A stretch of 64,000 bases of DNA, taken from positions 1,240,001 to 1,304,000 of the forward strand of contig NC_026480.1 in assembly GCF_000328475.2 (NCBI RefSeq), read 5' to 3'. Both the position numbers and the translations under genes were made by a program. Numbering within the stretch: the stretch's first letter is position 1; every line of letters starts with the position of its first letter. Positions 10,303 to 20,508 of this stretch are shown in pieces. Under the pieces are notes generated by a model. It saw only the letters and a program-made list of their open reading frames with translations, had not been told where the DNA came from and searched no databases. The DNA is from Mycosarcoma maydis. Lineage: Eukaryota > Basidiomycota > Ustilaginomycetes > Ustilaginales.

Positions 10303-10710
10303 ATGCAATTCCGATCCACCATTAGCGTACTGTTGATCCTGGCTTCCCTCTTGACCATTGCATCGGCTGACTACTCGAGACGTAATCCGACCGACATGGT
10401 TCATATCTTGAAAAATCCTGACGGAACCGTCAACTTTGATGCTGTCAAGAAGGAGACTGACTTTCTCAAAGGGTGGGTCAAGACCGCTCCCTTGTTCCCA
10501 CGCCAATATGAGTCGAGAACGACGTACTCACGCCCTCTATGTTTGCTCGATTCTTGCAACAGAAAATACGCTCAGAATGCGGAAAACGCAAAGAAGAACG
10601 CTGCTCAACAAGCGACGCTCGAGAAGCCGTCTGCAAACAGTCACGCGCCTCGAGCTCCCTTCGCTAGGCAAGGCGACATTGTACCTCCTAAGGCTGAGGG
10701 TCCACAGTAG
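10303..10710 (+). CDS. small secreted protein, candidate effector
   Basis: The ATG at 10303 opens a 135-residue protein. Residues 1-22 are a clear signal peptide (FRSTISVLLILASLLTIASA), with cleavage expected before DYSRR. The mature part of about 112 residues is hydrophilic. It has only two cysteines, in LCLLDSCNRK, and an Asn/Ala/Lys-rich C-terminal half. No family is recognised. Short secreted proteins without known domains are common among smut effectors, so that role is possible but not shown. The frame is open 20 codons upstream, but those do not look like part of the protein. It lies between two leftward carboxypeptidase genes and is transcribed against them. Confidence 0.65.
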   Translation: MQFRSTISVLLILASLLTIASADYSRRNPTDMVHILKNPDGTVNFDAVKKETDFLKGWVKTAPLFPRQYESRTTYSRPLCLLDSCNRKYAQNAENAKKNAAQQATLEKPSANSHAPRAPFARQGDIVPPKAEGPQ

Positions 10711-11103
10711 TCAATCCGTCGTGAGCAACACGAAGAGATTCCGCAGCCATGCTGTGACCGAGTTCAAGGAGGACTTGCGTGGACTCTGGAGGCAAATCTC
10801 AGCTGAGGCCTCTCCTTCGCTTGCAAGTGTATCAGCGCACAATGTGGGTCCGTGCTCCCACCGAGCTTTGCGAAAAGAACAGTCAACACATTCATGATTA
10901 TAATCACGAATTGCTGAATGCCGTCGCTGTTTCAATCGCGAATCGCTGCACGCAGAGTCTGGTCAATGTTAGCTCATGCTGTACTTACCCTCTCCACAAG
11001 GTCTGCGCAAAGTTAGTGAATCCATTCTGTATTCTTAAGATTCTTGAGCTACATGACTGAATGTTCGACTTCGACCAGCTTTCCAGCGATCTACCTAACC
11101 CAT
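10711..11103. other. convergent intergenic region
   Basis: 393 bases between the 3' ends of the small secreted protein gene and the second carboxypeptidase gene. A CATGATTATAATCACGAAT motif lies near 10893-10913. No gene is seen. Confidence 0.5.
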
Positions 11104-12855
11104 CTAGAGAAAGTCGGCGAGGATCTGACTGACCTCTGGCTGAGCCAGGCCTCTGTACTGGAGCTGTCTAGCCTGCAACTCAACTGCGCTCTCTTCTGCC
11201 AGCGAGCGTACGTTGAGGTTGCCCTCTTGAGCGACCAAACCGTTGTCAAAGAAGGTGAACGGAGCTCGGCTGGACAAGCTGTCGATGCGGCCGAGGAGGA
11301 ATTCGAGATGGCGGAACGCGGCCGACGGTTGGTATTGAGGCACCATGTGGCCACTCAGATTGATGGTGACAAAGGTGAGCTTACGTTCGGTGCGAGTCTT
11401 GCCCATGATGCCCGATGCGGCCACAGTGCCCTCTTGTACGTCGTTGTGGAAGGGAACGTAGAAGTCGTCAGTAATGGGCTTTTGGAAACCCTGCTGGCCT
11501 CCCCAGGTCATATTCTGGATACTGAGAAGCGTGCCATTCATGAGCAGTACCATGTCCAACATGCCGTGACCGATCACTGTACGCTCTACGCGGTCAATCA
11601 CCCCTGGAAGCACTGTGGTGGAGCTATAGTGTCCCTTTTCAGCTCCGCGGTCCAGTCCAGATTTAGTGTTGAACACATTTCCCGCCGAACACTCGAGCCA
11701 GGACGTCTCAAGAGGAGCGTTGATCGCCTTCTTGACGTCGGTGCGGTTGAAGTAGAGCGAAGCGCCCGGCGGAAGGTAGTCGCCTGAACCAGGACCGCCA
11801 TTAATGTCCCACAGGACGGGGCAGGTGGTAGCCACTTGGTAAATGTCGAAGCAGGGATTGATATCGAAGATGGCATTGTAGACAAAGTCGAAGATATCGC
11901 ACTCGTCGGTGGTAGAGGGAGGATCGGGGAACTTGCCCTTTGGAGGGAAGGTCAAGTGCTTGTTGAGGTACTTGGTGTAGCCACACTTTTCGTCCATGTC
12001 CTTGATCTGCGCCTTGATGGTTTCGTTGAACGGGAAAAGGCCACCCCAGTAGTCGACAAACGCAGCCGTCGGCACCTGCTCGGTGACAGCATCGACATTG
12101 ATCGAGGGGTCATAGATCATGATTCCGGTGACGTTGAAATACTCGCTGTTCTTCTCATCGAGCATGCTACTCGCGATGTTTGGCACGTATTGACCAGCAT
12201 ACGATTCACCAGTGATGTACACCGATCGATTCTGCAGATCGAACGTGTCGACAAAGTTGCGGAAGAAGCCCTTGAACTCCTCGGCAAGCTGTGCCTGGGT
12301 GGTAATGTTGGGTTTGCCCTGCGAGAAGCCTGTTCCAACGGGCTGCTCTACCCAGACCATGTTGGTCAAGTTCTGCCACGTCCAAGGGTTCGGTAGTGGC
12401 TTGTACGTTCCGTATTGCCACAGCCACGGTCCGTTCTCCTGCGAAAGGCCCTCGAGCGAGCTGCAACCGGGTCCGCCGTTCATCCAGATGGTAATCTCGT
12501 TGCTTGCCAGCGGGTTCTTGCTTGGAAAGTACCAGAAGTACAGCTTTCGAGTTTCATTGACATCTTTGCTGATCGGCATCAATCCGGCGTACGACTCGCC
12601 AATGTCAAAGTCTATTTCAGGAACACCAGTGCCGTTGACAGCAAACCGTTTCGTCTTTTCGTTCAAGTGGATCCTAGAGCCCGTCACAGCCGAGTTTGTC
12701 TGTGTCTTGGCATACATGCGCGAAGCTCGATCAGCAGCACGCTGGTGGACATCGATGTAGTTAGACTGGAGCTTGCCGACATGTTGCAGGCCACGCGCGC
12801 ACGTGTCGTACACGGCAACTGCTGTCAGCAGAAGAACAGAAGGCAGGAGCTTCAT
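11104..12855 (-). CDS. secreted serine carboxypeptidase, S10 family
   Basis: The 583-residue protein begins at the ATG at 12855 with a signal peptide (residues 1-20). The S10 fold shows IWMNGGPGCSSLEG (oxyanion hole, about 123-136), a nucleophile in ITGESYAGQYVPN (Ser near 218), a catalytic Asp in HGMLDMVLLMNG and a His in LSGHMVPQYQP. Several N-glycosylation sequons are present. It lacks the long propeptide and the C-terminal membrane segment of Kex1. It looks like an extracellular or cell-wall carboxypeptidase rather than the vacuolar enzyme. A second GESYAG string at residues 86-91 is not the catalytic one; it sits where related enzymes read ESWAGLLPIS. It shares a block with the carboxypeptidase Y-like gene but is clearly a different subfamily. 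Confidence 0.92.
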   Translation of the reverse strand: MKLLPSVLLLTAVAVYDTCARGLQHVGKLQSNYIDVHQRAADRASRMYAKTQTNSAVTGSRIHLNEKTKRFAVNGTGVPEIDFDIGESYAGLMPISKDVNETRKLYFWYFPSKNPLASNEITIWMNGGPGCSSLEGLSQENGPWLWQYGTYKPLPNPWTWQNLTNMVWVEQPVGTGFSQGKPNITTQAQLAEEFKGFFRNFVDTFDLQNRSVYITGESYAGQYVPNIASSMLDEKNSEYFNVTGIMIYDPSINVDAVTEQVPTAAFVDYWGGLFPFNETIKAQIKDMDEKCGYTKYLNKHLTFPPKGKFPDPPSTTDECDIFDFVYNAIFDINPCFDIYQVATTCPVLWDINGGPGSGDYLPPGASLYFNRTDVKKAINAPLETSWLECSAGNVFNTKSGLDRGAEKGHYSSTTVLPGVIDRVERTVIGHGMLDMVLLMNGTLLSIQNMTWGGQQGFQKPITDDFYVPFHNDVQEGTVAASGIMGKTRTERKLTFVTINLSGHMVPQYQPSAAFRHLEFLLGRIDSLSSRAPFTFFDNGLVAQEGNLNVRSLAEESAVELQARQLQYRGLAQPEVSQILADFL

Positions 12856-14477
12856 GATGCTGAAGCCCGTCTAGGTCAAGACGGTTGCAAGGTCAAGAGA
12901 TGTGGAAGGTCTAAGTAGCTGTATGCGGCGAGAGGTCGATTATATAGGTCGAGGAGCATTCACAATTGCGGAACTGCAACAGGAAGCAAACTGTAGCCGT
13001 CATGCGCGACCAGCGCTAGAAGACATAGGACAGAGGGAAACTGCATGCGAATGCGATCAAGAGGTCGAGCAACACAGACGACCATTGGAAAGTTTAGAGA
13101 GATTTGGCTCCGAGGTAGCAGCAGGAGCGATGAGATGGAACCAGTGGCATTGTCGCGATAAGGCCATCACAAAACGCCGAAGAAGCGTCAGCAGCGACAG
13201 AGACCCGGCGGAAAGCGCTGACGTTGAATCTGCACGCAAGTGTGCAAAACTAGTTAACCAAGTTAGTAGTGATTGTTGAGCTGCAGACTTGAACCTATGC
13301 TGCACAGAATCTGGCACAGAATCTGGGTTCAACCGACGGTGGAGTGCCGGCTTGCGGTCCAAGGACACAAGCGTGGACTGAAGCGTGAAGCACGAAGGCA
13401 TTCAGCGTGTGTCTGTGGGTGGCATCTAATCGTGAATGCAGGAATCCCTCTTCCGCCTCGCGGTGGCCTCGTTTTGTCAACAAGCGGAGTTTCATCGCTA
13501 TCAAGAAGCTTTTTTTTCTCTTGTGCGTTGTTCTCATAAACCGTGGCAACGTCGCTAATCGCCGCTCTGACCGACGCGCACGCTCCGTTTCATTTGTGTA
13601 GGTTAACATTTGTGATTTGAGAGCGCACTGCACGCTGGCGTGGGCGAGAATTTATCGTGATTGGTGAAGCGAGTCTAAAAACCGCGGTAACGTAGCGTGC
13701 AGCGTCATCGCTGGCGTGTGCTCGCAAGCGTGTAGTGCGGTGCAAAGTCGCATACGACGTTGTGCGTCGACGCTAAAAATGCTAGGCGAGCTTCACGGAG
13801 GGTAGCGTGCCGTTGATCACCAATTGTGAATCACGAATGCTCTACAAACAAAGTATTCATCGCATGCACACATCCATCTAGATCGCTGCTTACATCAGGC
13901 GACCGGAGGTGGACCGATCGGAAACAAGAGCTCCGACCACTTAAGACCACCCACATCTCGTCCACGTTAGTGGCCAACGTCACATGCATGCACTTGAGCG
14001 CAGCCGGCAGCGGCTCCATCGGCTCAAACCTACGGCCCACTTGCCAATTATACCCCAGACATCGCCGCCTGACTCTCGAACAACTCGTGCTCATTCGAAG
14101 CATTCAGATGGATAGAGCGCCATTATTCCCTGCAGCATTCCAATGCCGCGAGTTCCTGCAAGAGCCATGTAGTGTATCAAATGTGAACGGTTCAATCAGA
14201 GTATAAGCTGCCCAGCGCGTCGTCCACACGCAGACTGATCTGAGTAAGCAGCGTGTGAACAAGCTTCTCAACACAAAACCTCACGCTCATGCTCAGTCGC
14301 AACACTAACTTGACATGCTATTGAGGACTCGACATCCCAACGCAAACATTTTAGTCGCACCGTCCAGGGCCAGACGCCCCGAGGGGGACACCCTAAGGGT
14401 ATAAACAAATATGCAATTCGTTAGATCCTTGACATGAGTAACACGAAACTCGCAAGACATGCTTTTCCTCGAGTGGC
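12856..14477. other. gene-free stretch, 1.6 kb
   Basis: I find no convincing gene. ORFs on both strands are short and low in protein-like character. One heptamer-type motif (GTGAATCACGAAT) lies at 13826-13840. The segment 13640-13810 is rich in GCGTG/CGTGC words but has no clear repeat unit. The right end is the 3' flank of the F-box gene. Confidence 0.5.
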
Positions 14478-17400
14478 TCAAGAACGCGGCTCGATCTCGA
14501 GCTCAGTGCCAATAGCACGTCTGAGATCCATCTGGATTCCGCTGTGGTCCGCATTGAGTTCTTGAGCCGACAGGGAGCTAGGCGGACCAGCCATCTGCTT
14601 GCGCTTGGCTGCCTGAGTGATTGCATCGAGGTTCGAGACGGTAGGCTTGAAATGCAACATGCCGCTTTCCCATTCCCACCAGCGCTGCATCTCCTCGAGG
14701 TTGTCTTCGACGTTCTTGCACTTCGCCGTCTCTATCGTCAGCCTGGTATCGTAACGCAGAGCAGCAGGAGCTTTGCGCGCAAAGATGGCCTGGTCAGTGG
14801 GATGCATCGTCGCATAGACCGAGCGCAGCTTGCGTTTGCGCGTCACGAGCGAATACATGCTTGCCTCGTGTGACGCGCCCGCCAAAGTCATGTTGCTGCC
14901 CAACGAAGAAGAGAGGTTCGAGTCAGTCATGCCGAACCCACTGACGCTAAACGGATTAGAACGGCGCGAGTCATGTCGTCGACGCCTCTTTCGATCTCCG
15001 ATCTCACGGTACGTGCCAGCGCTGGAGGTGGATGTACCAAAGCGGAAGCCGGACCCTGACGCCGAGCCAGAAGCTTCGATCGCCTGTGCTCGACCCGTAG
15101 TTGCAGCTGCCGCAGCTTCTTCCTCAGGCGTTGGAATGTCGAGGATCGCACAGAGTGTCTCTACTACGCCGACGGGATGGCCTTCGACGTGTGGCTGCCA
15201 GAGCGACCATCTAAAATGACGCAAATTGGGCAGCTGACCACCTAGACCGCCCACAGCCCTTGCCTCGGATGGAAAAAGCATACAGCCAGAAATGTGGAGC
15301 GTACGCAGCGTCGCGAACGCTGGCGAAGGAATCAAGACACCCGGCAGCGGCCACACACTGTGCGAACGACCATCATCAACAAAGTCGGGGCTTGAAGGAC
15401 CGTGCATCCTTTGATGATAGCTGAGCTTCTCGCGACGCGTCGTCTTCATGGGATGACCAAACAGCAAAGGAGAACTCCAGTAAGGGGGCGGAGGTCCCAG
15501 CGAGAGACTTTTAAGCTTGCCCATATTGCACAAAGCTCGACGACCGCAAATGCTGCGTTCCAGTACACCATCGAGCGCCAAATCCTTGAGCTTGGGAGTA
15601 AGCATCATGACGGTTCGCAAGCTTTGCAGGATCGAGCCCAGTGTCATTTCGGAGAGCAGGCGATCTTCGTCATTTCGTCTGCGTTGCTTTTCCTTTTGCC
15701 AGGTGGCGAATTCAGTTCCATCGTCGAGCCCTGTGTCAGGTTCGTCTAGAAGCCCGTTGCGAAGGGCTGAATCGAAGCCAAACATGCCACCACGAGAGCC
15801 CAAGATACTGTTACCGGCTCCAGCCCTCTCGTTGCCTGTGGCAAAGATGTATTCGCCGCCCCACATGTCGGCGGGATCCTCGGGCTTCTGTTGCTCGGGT
15901 TCGGCGAACTCGGGTAGGCTGAAGCCAGAGGAGCCTGCGGCGGTGCGACTGGTGCCGTGGTGCTCTGAATGCGAGGAGACTGGTTCTCGAACGATCGAGA
16001 TGTCCATGCGAGTGGTGGATGCTTCCATCTCGGAGTCGTAATCGCTGCCGTCCGTGTACGAGTCAGCTTCGGATACAGCGTCGCTGTCCGAGTCTGACAT
16101 GCCGTCGAAATCGCCATGACGTCCGCCGTAGACTTCGTCCCTGGTAGGAGGTGGTGCACCGCCTACAAGGAGGTGGCTTGCGCCCGAACGAGCAAAGAGC
16201 GTGGGATGGGTGAAGTGGTTCTTTGTGTGGAGCTCGGGGCGTGGACGAAGCGCTCGCCAATTGCGGAGCTTTGGATCGTTTGCCGAGTCGGCTTGCCAGA
16301 TACGACGAGCCACGATACGAGCACGAGCTCTAGTCTTGGCAAGGATCCAGACGACCCACCACTCGACCTTTTGATCGCCGACCTTTGCGATTTCGGACCA
16401 ATTGGATGAGCGCCATGCAGGCTTCTGAACGCCCATCTCTACAAAGCAACGGTCGCGCTCAGCGTCAATCTCGTCAAGATCGAGCTCTTCCGAGTAGATG
16501 GGCTCGTCGTTGTCGATCGTACGAGAGCGGTTGGGCTCGGGTGCCTGGGTAGCATCGGCCCAGTCGAGCGGATCGTTGTCGGTGCCTGGAATCCTTTGCT
16601 CGGCGCCTTGGGCCGAAAAAGGCGTAACCATGTCGGTGTCGAGAAGAGTGGATGCCGGTGGGGCACAAGGGCCAGTCAAAGGGGATGTTGAGTGTGGAGA
16701 GGCATCAGATGAAGAGGGTTTGGAGGAGGATGCGGAAGAGGATCTGCTCGAGGTGGCCGACAGAGAGAGACGCTTCAGTTCAAGGAAGAAGGCGCGTTTG
16801 GCAACTTCTCTGAACTGCTTGACGAGGTCACGACCGTCCCAGAGACGCAAGACCCATTCATCAATGCCGATCGAGTTCCATCCACGATGATCACGATCGC
16901 CGGAACCAGGAGAATCAATGTGAATGCCTCTTGGGGCACGCAAAGGGTCAATGGTGCGCGCGTTTGCCTGAACATTTTGGGCAGCCCATTGTGCGATCCT
17001 CTTTTCAAATGCAGGAGAGAGGAGATTGGAAGGAGCGATACCCTGAGCAAGACACTGCCGCACGTCCTTTATGGTGGCAAGATCGGTATTGAGGCTGTAT
17101 GCAGTCTGAGATCCACCTAGGCCGAAGGTGAGTGCATTAGGCGGGACACCCTCGCCTTGGTAGGTATGGCCAACCCATAGATGCTTGACCAGACGACCAA
17201 GAGCCGGACGGTTGGTGAGGGTACGCGCGAAGAGCGAAAGGCTAATAGGATCCGAGAGGCGAGGACCCTTGTAGAGGATGGAAGCAATGTAGGGATAGTG
17301 TTGTGGCGAGAGAAGGAGGAGCTTGATGGTGGTGCGTATATCAAGATGCGGAGCTGAAGAGCGAGCCTTGAGTCTGTGAGCGTCAAAGTCGGACGGCTCA

Positions 17401-17498
17401 CGAAAGTCGTCGGTGCGAAGGGGGGGTAAGGTACATGCTAGGTAGAGAATGTGGTCGACCAGCTCGTCGGGCAGTTGCACTTTGTTCGTTGGCGCCAT
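14478..17498 (-). CDS. large F-box-like protein
   Basis: The ATG at 17498 gives a 1006-residue protein whose first 40 residues contain QLPDELVDHILYLACTLPP, an F-box-like helix pair, preceded by MAPTNK. The open frame extends another 148 codons upstream through a hexanucleotide tandem repeat, which would encode Arg-Cys and Arg-Trp runs and is most likely leader. The rest has no domain I recognise. A Ser-rich and acidic middle (for example DGMSDSDSDAVSEADS) separates blocks that read like degenerate leucine-rich segments, such as KLKDLALDGVLE and LRTLHISGCMLFPSEARA. An F-box plus leucine-rich layout would fit a substrate adaptor of an SCF ubiquitin ligase. That role is inferred. Confidence 0.78.
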   Translation of the reverse strand: MAPTNKVQLPDELVDHILYLACTLPPLRTDDFREPSDFDAHRLKARSSAPHLDIRTTIKLLLLSPQHYPYIASILYKGPRLSDPISLSLFARTLTNRPALGRLVKHLWVGHTYQGEGVPPNALTFGLGGSQTAYSLNTDLATIKDVRQCLAQGIAPSNLLSPAFEKRIAQWAAQNVQANARTIDPLRAPRGIHIDSPGSGDRDHRGWNSIGIDEWVLRLWDGRDLVKQFREVAKRAFFLELKRLSLSATSSRSSSASSSKPSSSDASPHSTSPLTGPCAPPASTLLDTDMVTPFSAQGAEQRIPGTDNDPLDWADATQAPEPNRSRTIDNDEPIYSEELDLDEIDAERDRCFVEMGVQKPAWRSSNWSEIAKVGDQKVEWWVVWILAKTRARARIVARRIWQADSANDPKLRNWRALRPRPELHTKNHFTHPTLFARSGASHLLVGGAPPPTRDEVYGGRHGDFDGMSDSDSDAVSEADSYTDGSDYDSEMEASTTRMDISIVREPVSSHSEHHGTSRTAAGSSGFSLPEFAEPEQQKPEDPADMWGGEYIFATGNERAGAGNSILGSRGGMFGFDSALRNGLLDEPDTGLDDGTEFATWQKEKQRRRNDEDRLLSEMTLGSILQSLRTVMMLTPKLKDLALDGVLERSICGRRALCNMGKLKSLSLGPPPPYWSSPLLFGHPMKTTRREKLSYHQRMHGPSSPDFVDDGRSHSVWPLPGVLIPSPAFATLRTLHISGCMLFPSEARAVGGLGGQLPNLRHFRWSLWQPHVEGHPVGVVETLCAILDIPTPEEEAAAAATTGRAQAIEASGSASGSGFRFGTSTSSAGTYREIGDRKRRRRHDSRRSNPFSVSGFGMTDSNLSSSLGSNMTLAGASHEASMYSLVTRKRKLRSVYATMHPTDQAIFARKAPAALRYDTRLTIETAKCKNVEDNLEEMQRWWEWESGMLHFKPTVSNLDAITQAAKRKQMAGPPSSLSAQELNADHSGIQMDLRRAIGTELEIEPRS

Positions 17499-17867
17499 CC
17501 TGTCGAGGATGACGCGACGGACGGCGAGAGGGTATCGAGTAACGTGACAGAGCAGCGATGCGTCTGAGCAACTTGATGCAACGTTTAGATTACCAGAGTG
17601 ATGCCTTGGAACCAAATTGCAGATGGTGGTGAACAGAAGATGGGAATGGGATGAACGCGAGACAAAACGGAGTTCGATGCGGATGTGTTGCAGACGAGAT
17701 GTGCAAAAGGAGCGTAGAGATGAGCTGGTATGTGTGCGAGCGATAGGAGGGTGGAGACGATGAATGTGGAGAAGACGCAGAAAAGAATGAGAGGTGCGAG
17801 AGCTGATCGGAGCGGGAGGATGATCTCCCTCAGTGTGTGACTCTGGAGGAGGACGAGGCGAAGGAAC

Positions 17868-17909
<42 letters not shown>

Positions 17910-17932
17910 GTAACGCCAACGCCAACGCCAAC
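17868..17932. repeat. hexanucleotide repeat (ACGACA)n/(AACGCC)n
   Basis: About seven copies of ACGACA are followed by about three of AACGCC. The array lies some 370-435 bases upstream of the F-box gene's ATG, in its probable leader or promoter. Because hexamers keep the frame, the F-box frame stays open through it, which would mislead automated start-site choice. Confidence 0.85.
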
Positions 17933-18010
17933 GATGCCGCATTCCGAAAATCCAGGTGGAGCGAGTCGAACCAACTCACGCGCCAAACTACTAACTTAAC
18001 CAAATTAATT

Positions 18011-18126
18011 ATCTATGAATCACGAATAAAAATTAAAATCGAAAGGCACCGAGAATCACAGAATCGTGAATCACGAATGTAACGGTGTGATTGATCATTT
18101 ACGATTCACAATTCACGATTCGTGGT
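18011..18126. repeat. AATCACG motif cluster
   Basis: At least five copies of the motif occur in both orientations in 116 bases (GAATCACGAAT, GAATCGTGAATCACGAAT, ACGATTCACAATTCACGATTCG). Opposed copies could form short hairpins. Confidence 0.75.
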
Positions 18127-18330
18127 TGCAAGATGACTCGCCTAAATCAGAAATCACTGAATTGCGGATGCGAAGAGCACAATCCCAGCCAAATCGCAAG
18201 CGAACAGCTAGTCAGGAGACGGCCACACGCTACGCTAGCAACCAGGTGAGGATGCGGAGGCAATCAATACACGCTAAGAGTCCCAACAAGCATTCATCGC
18301 GGCACAAAGTGTTCCGAATACAGGTGGCGG

Positions 18331-18380
18331 TCAATCACCAATCACGAATCACGAATCACCAATCACCAATCACGAATCGC
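18331..18380. repeat. AATCACG/AATCACC heptamer array
   Basis: About six tandem heptamers alternate between AATCACG and AATCACC, in one orientation. This resembles a short satellite growing by slippage. Confidence 0.8.
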
Positions 18381-18514
18381 AGGGCTGAGGACATGCGAGC
18401 AGCCCATCGCTAAGCGTGTGCAGTATCCTTCTTTGCTGAGCATCCGTGTTGCCAACGTACGAATGGATCGTGTGCGAGTCAAGCCTAGGTACACGTCGCG
18501 GAAGCGCAGACGAC

Positions 18515-18591
18515 ACTCGTGACTCGTGATTCAGAATTCAGAATTCACAATTTATAATACAAATCACAATTCACGATTCACGATTCGTGAT
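18515..18591. repeat. AATCACG motif cluster with inverted copies
   Basis: Copies of TCGTGATTC and TCACGATTC surround an AT-rich core (near 18541-18565) that includes a duplicated TCAGAATTCAGAATTC. The arrangement is an imperfect inverted repeat. Confidence 0.75.
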
Positions 18592-19677
18592 GGCTCTGCT
18601 TTCTGATTCGCTGACATCCGCATCAATCTAATCTATTCACGAATTGGAAACCAATTTGGGCATAACACTGCTCAAGTGGCTCCATCGTTGCTCAACTCAG
18701 ACCCTGTCCGGAGACCGCTCTGCCTTGTCCCCCGCTTGTTATTCAAACTCGGGTTCGCTTCTGCCTGCCAAGCCGTCGTTTAATCCGTTCCTCGTGGTGC
18801 TTTAGCCTACCGCCTTATCCGAACAAATCGCGAATCACGAATCAGGCTTCGAGCTTCAGGCTTCGTCAGCGTCAGTTGCCATGGTGATCGGTGGCCCCGC
18901 CCTTGTCATGGTGTTGCAAGCGTCAACTCAGTGTCGTCGCAACCATTATTCGCGATGGCAAACACCTCGCACTTCGGACGCTTTTTTGCCGAGACTTGGA
19001 GCAACGCTAAACAAGCATGCTAACTTAGAGATGCCGGATCCATGCCTAAGCCCAATTCACGGAAGGGTCCACACCGGAGCGGCGCGCCTCCATCGGAGAG
19101 ACCTCATCCGCGTTTCAGACCCAAATAATAATCCTTGAATCCGTTACGTGAATCACGAAACCAGGCCAAACCACCCACAAACGTGCACGGCTTGATGATG
19201 GGTGGTCTTGGAATCTGTCCCAAGGCTGCCGAATGGGATTCGCCAATCATGAATGCAGCTTGGATTCACTGTCCAAGTCTTGTCGATTTCTGGCTCATGA
19301 CTGCCAAGTCACTTGTCCCTTTGTTCGCTCGCTCGCTTACGACGTTGACGTTGGTGGTGCCTAGCGTGTTGATGCTCTGTCCGAACTGGTCATCGAGTTG
19401 AGGCCAGGCCATGACATGCCTGTCTTTGTTTCTAGATGCCAAAGCGAGATTCACTCATCCTAGCATTTGTGATTGCTCGACCGTCACACCTGTGTGAACG
19501 CTGCTTCAAACAAAAGCTGCAAGCCAGATCGTGGACCTATCTCTGCAGTACCGGTTGTCTTGAGCAGCTATGAAAGGATCTGGAACCTGCATATAAGCAC
19601 GAAGCTGCCCTAGCCGTCTTCCGTGCATTTTGCACAAAGGCTTGGCGGGCGGTAACGAGGCTTGAATATTGCCAGCA

Positions 19678-19918
19678 TGGAATTGCCACTGGTCAGTTGG
19701 CCGTTTCGATTGCTCGTGTATGTGACCTGAGTGTGCTGTGTCTGAGTGGCTTTCTTAGGGTTGGCCGCGTGCCGGTTACCCTTGTCTTCGCTCAGCACAC
19801 GGGTAAATGGGCTTCTACGCTGAATGCCAGCAATAGCCCAACTTTCGTGACGGCATCGAATCAAACCATCCTGATCTGGCTGAAAAGGCTGAAAACGTCT
19901 GTCCATCCTTGCTTGTAG
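19678..19918 (+). CDS. possible small two-exon gene, very uncertain
   Basis: An ATG at 19678 begins a hydrophobic peptide of about 14 residues that runs into a GTATGT donor. An acceptor CTTAG about 41 bases later would rejoin, in frame, a segment ending in a TAG at 19916-19918. The spliced product would be about 66 residues with a hydrophobic start. A GCATATAAG element lies near 19590. The intron would be shorter than usual for fungi and no homology is recognised, so chance is a serious alternative. The same frame is also open without splicing but lacks an ATG. Confidence 0.15.
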
Positions 19919-20508
19919 TGTCGGCCACCTTTGTCAGGCGAGAATCTTGTCTCAAGAGGCGCAACGTCGCAAACGCACCCTTACAGTTGAGCATCGCTCA
20001 TCGCTTTGATGCACGCCGCGTCTTTCCGCAACCCTCGCAACAGGTTCACACACTTTACCGATGCTCTCATGTCTGGACTAAAGACCAGATCTTTCCTGCT
20101 GTTCTCGAATCTCCCTTTTGTGTCTCGCAGCCAAGTGAGCAGCTTCAGCCTGTGTTGCACAGGTACATACATGCACAATGTTCCACTGATCCTGCCGGAT
20201 AAGTTATCAGCCAGGTCTATGAAAGTGAGCGAACATTCGTGATTCTAGCTCGAATTTCCTCGATCGTTAGCCACTCACGACTCACGACTGACTTACCCCA
20301 TGACCTCGCTTCCCTCCACGACTCGCATTCTTCACTGCTTGCCCACACCACCTCCTAAAAAACCCACCCGGTCGCATACAGGGAGCCACAGGTCTTTGAT
20401 ACCCTTGATGCGTTCTCGCTCAGCAGACTTGAGCTTTGCCGTGCTCACGCGTGGGTTCGAACAAGAAGGCCGAGGCAATCGAGGCCGTTGTACTACTTTC
20501 TCTTTCCA

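Larger units (their letters stand above)
17499..20508. other. gene-poor 3 kb stretch rich in AATCACG motifs
   Basis: The left end holds the leader of the F-box gene and a hexanucleotide repeat. From 18011 to 18860 the heptamer-type motif occurs in several dense clusters. No long ATG-initiated frame with protein character exists. One small spliced candidate at 19678-19918 is treated as a low-confidence entry. The right end is the 3' flank of GUF1. Confidence 0.5.

Noticed and set aside
17499..17942. N-terminal extension of the F-box protein through the hexamer repeat
   Set aside because: It would add Arg-Cys and Arg-Trp repeats before a well-placed ATG followed by the F-box. More likely leader.
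20180..20200. GATCCTGCCGG, like the 5' end of small-subunit rRNA
   Set aside because: The resemblance stops after about ten bases; flanks do not match rRNA.
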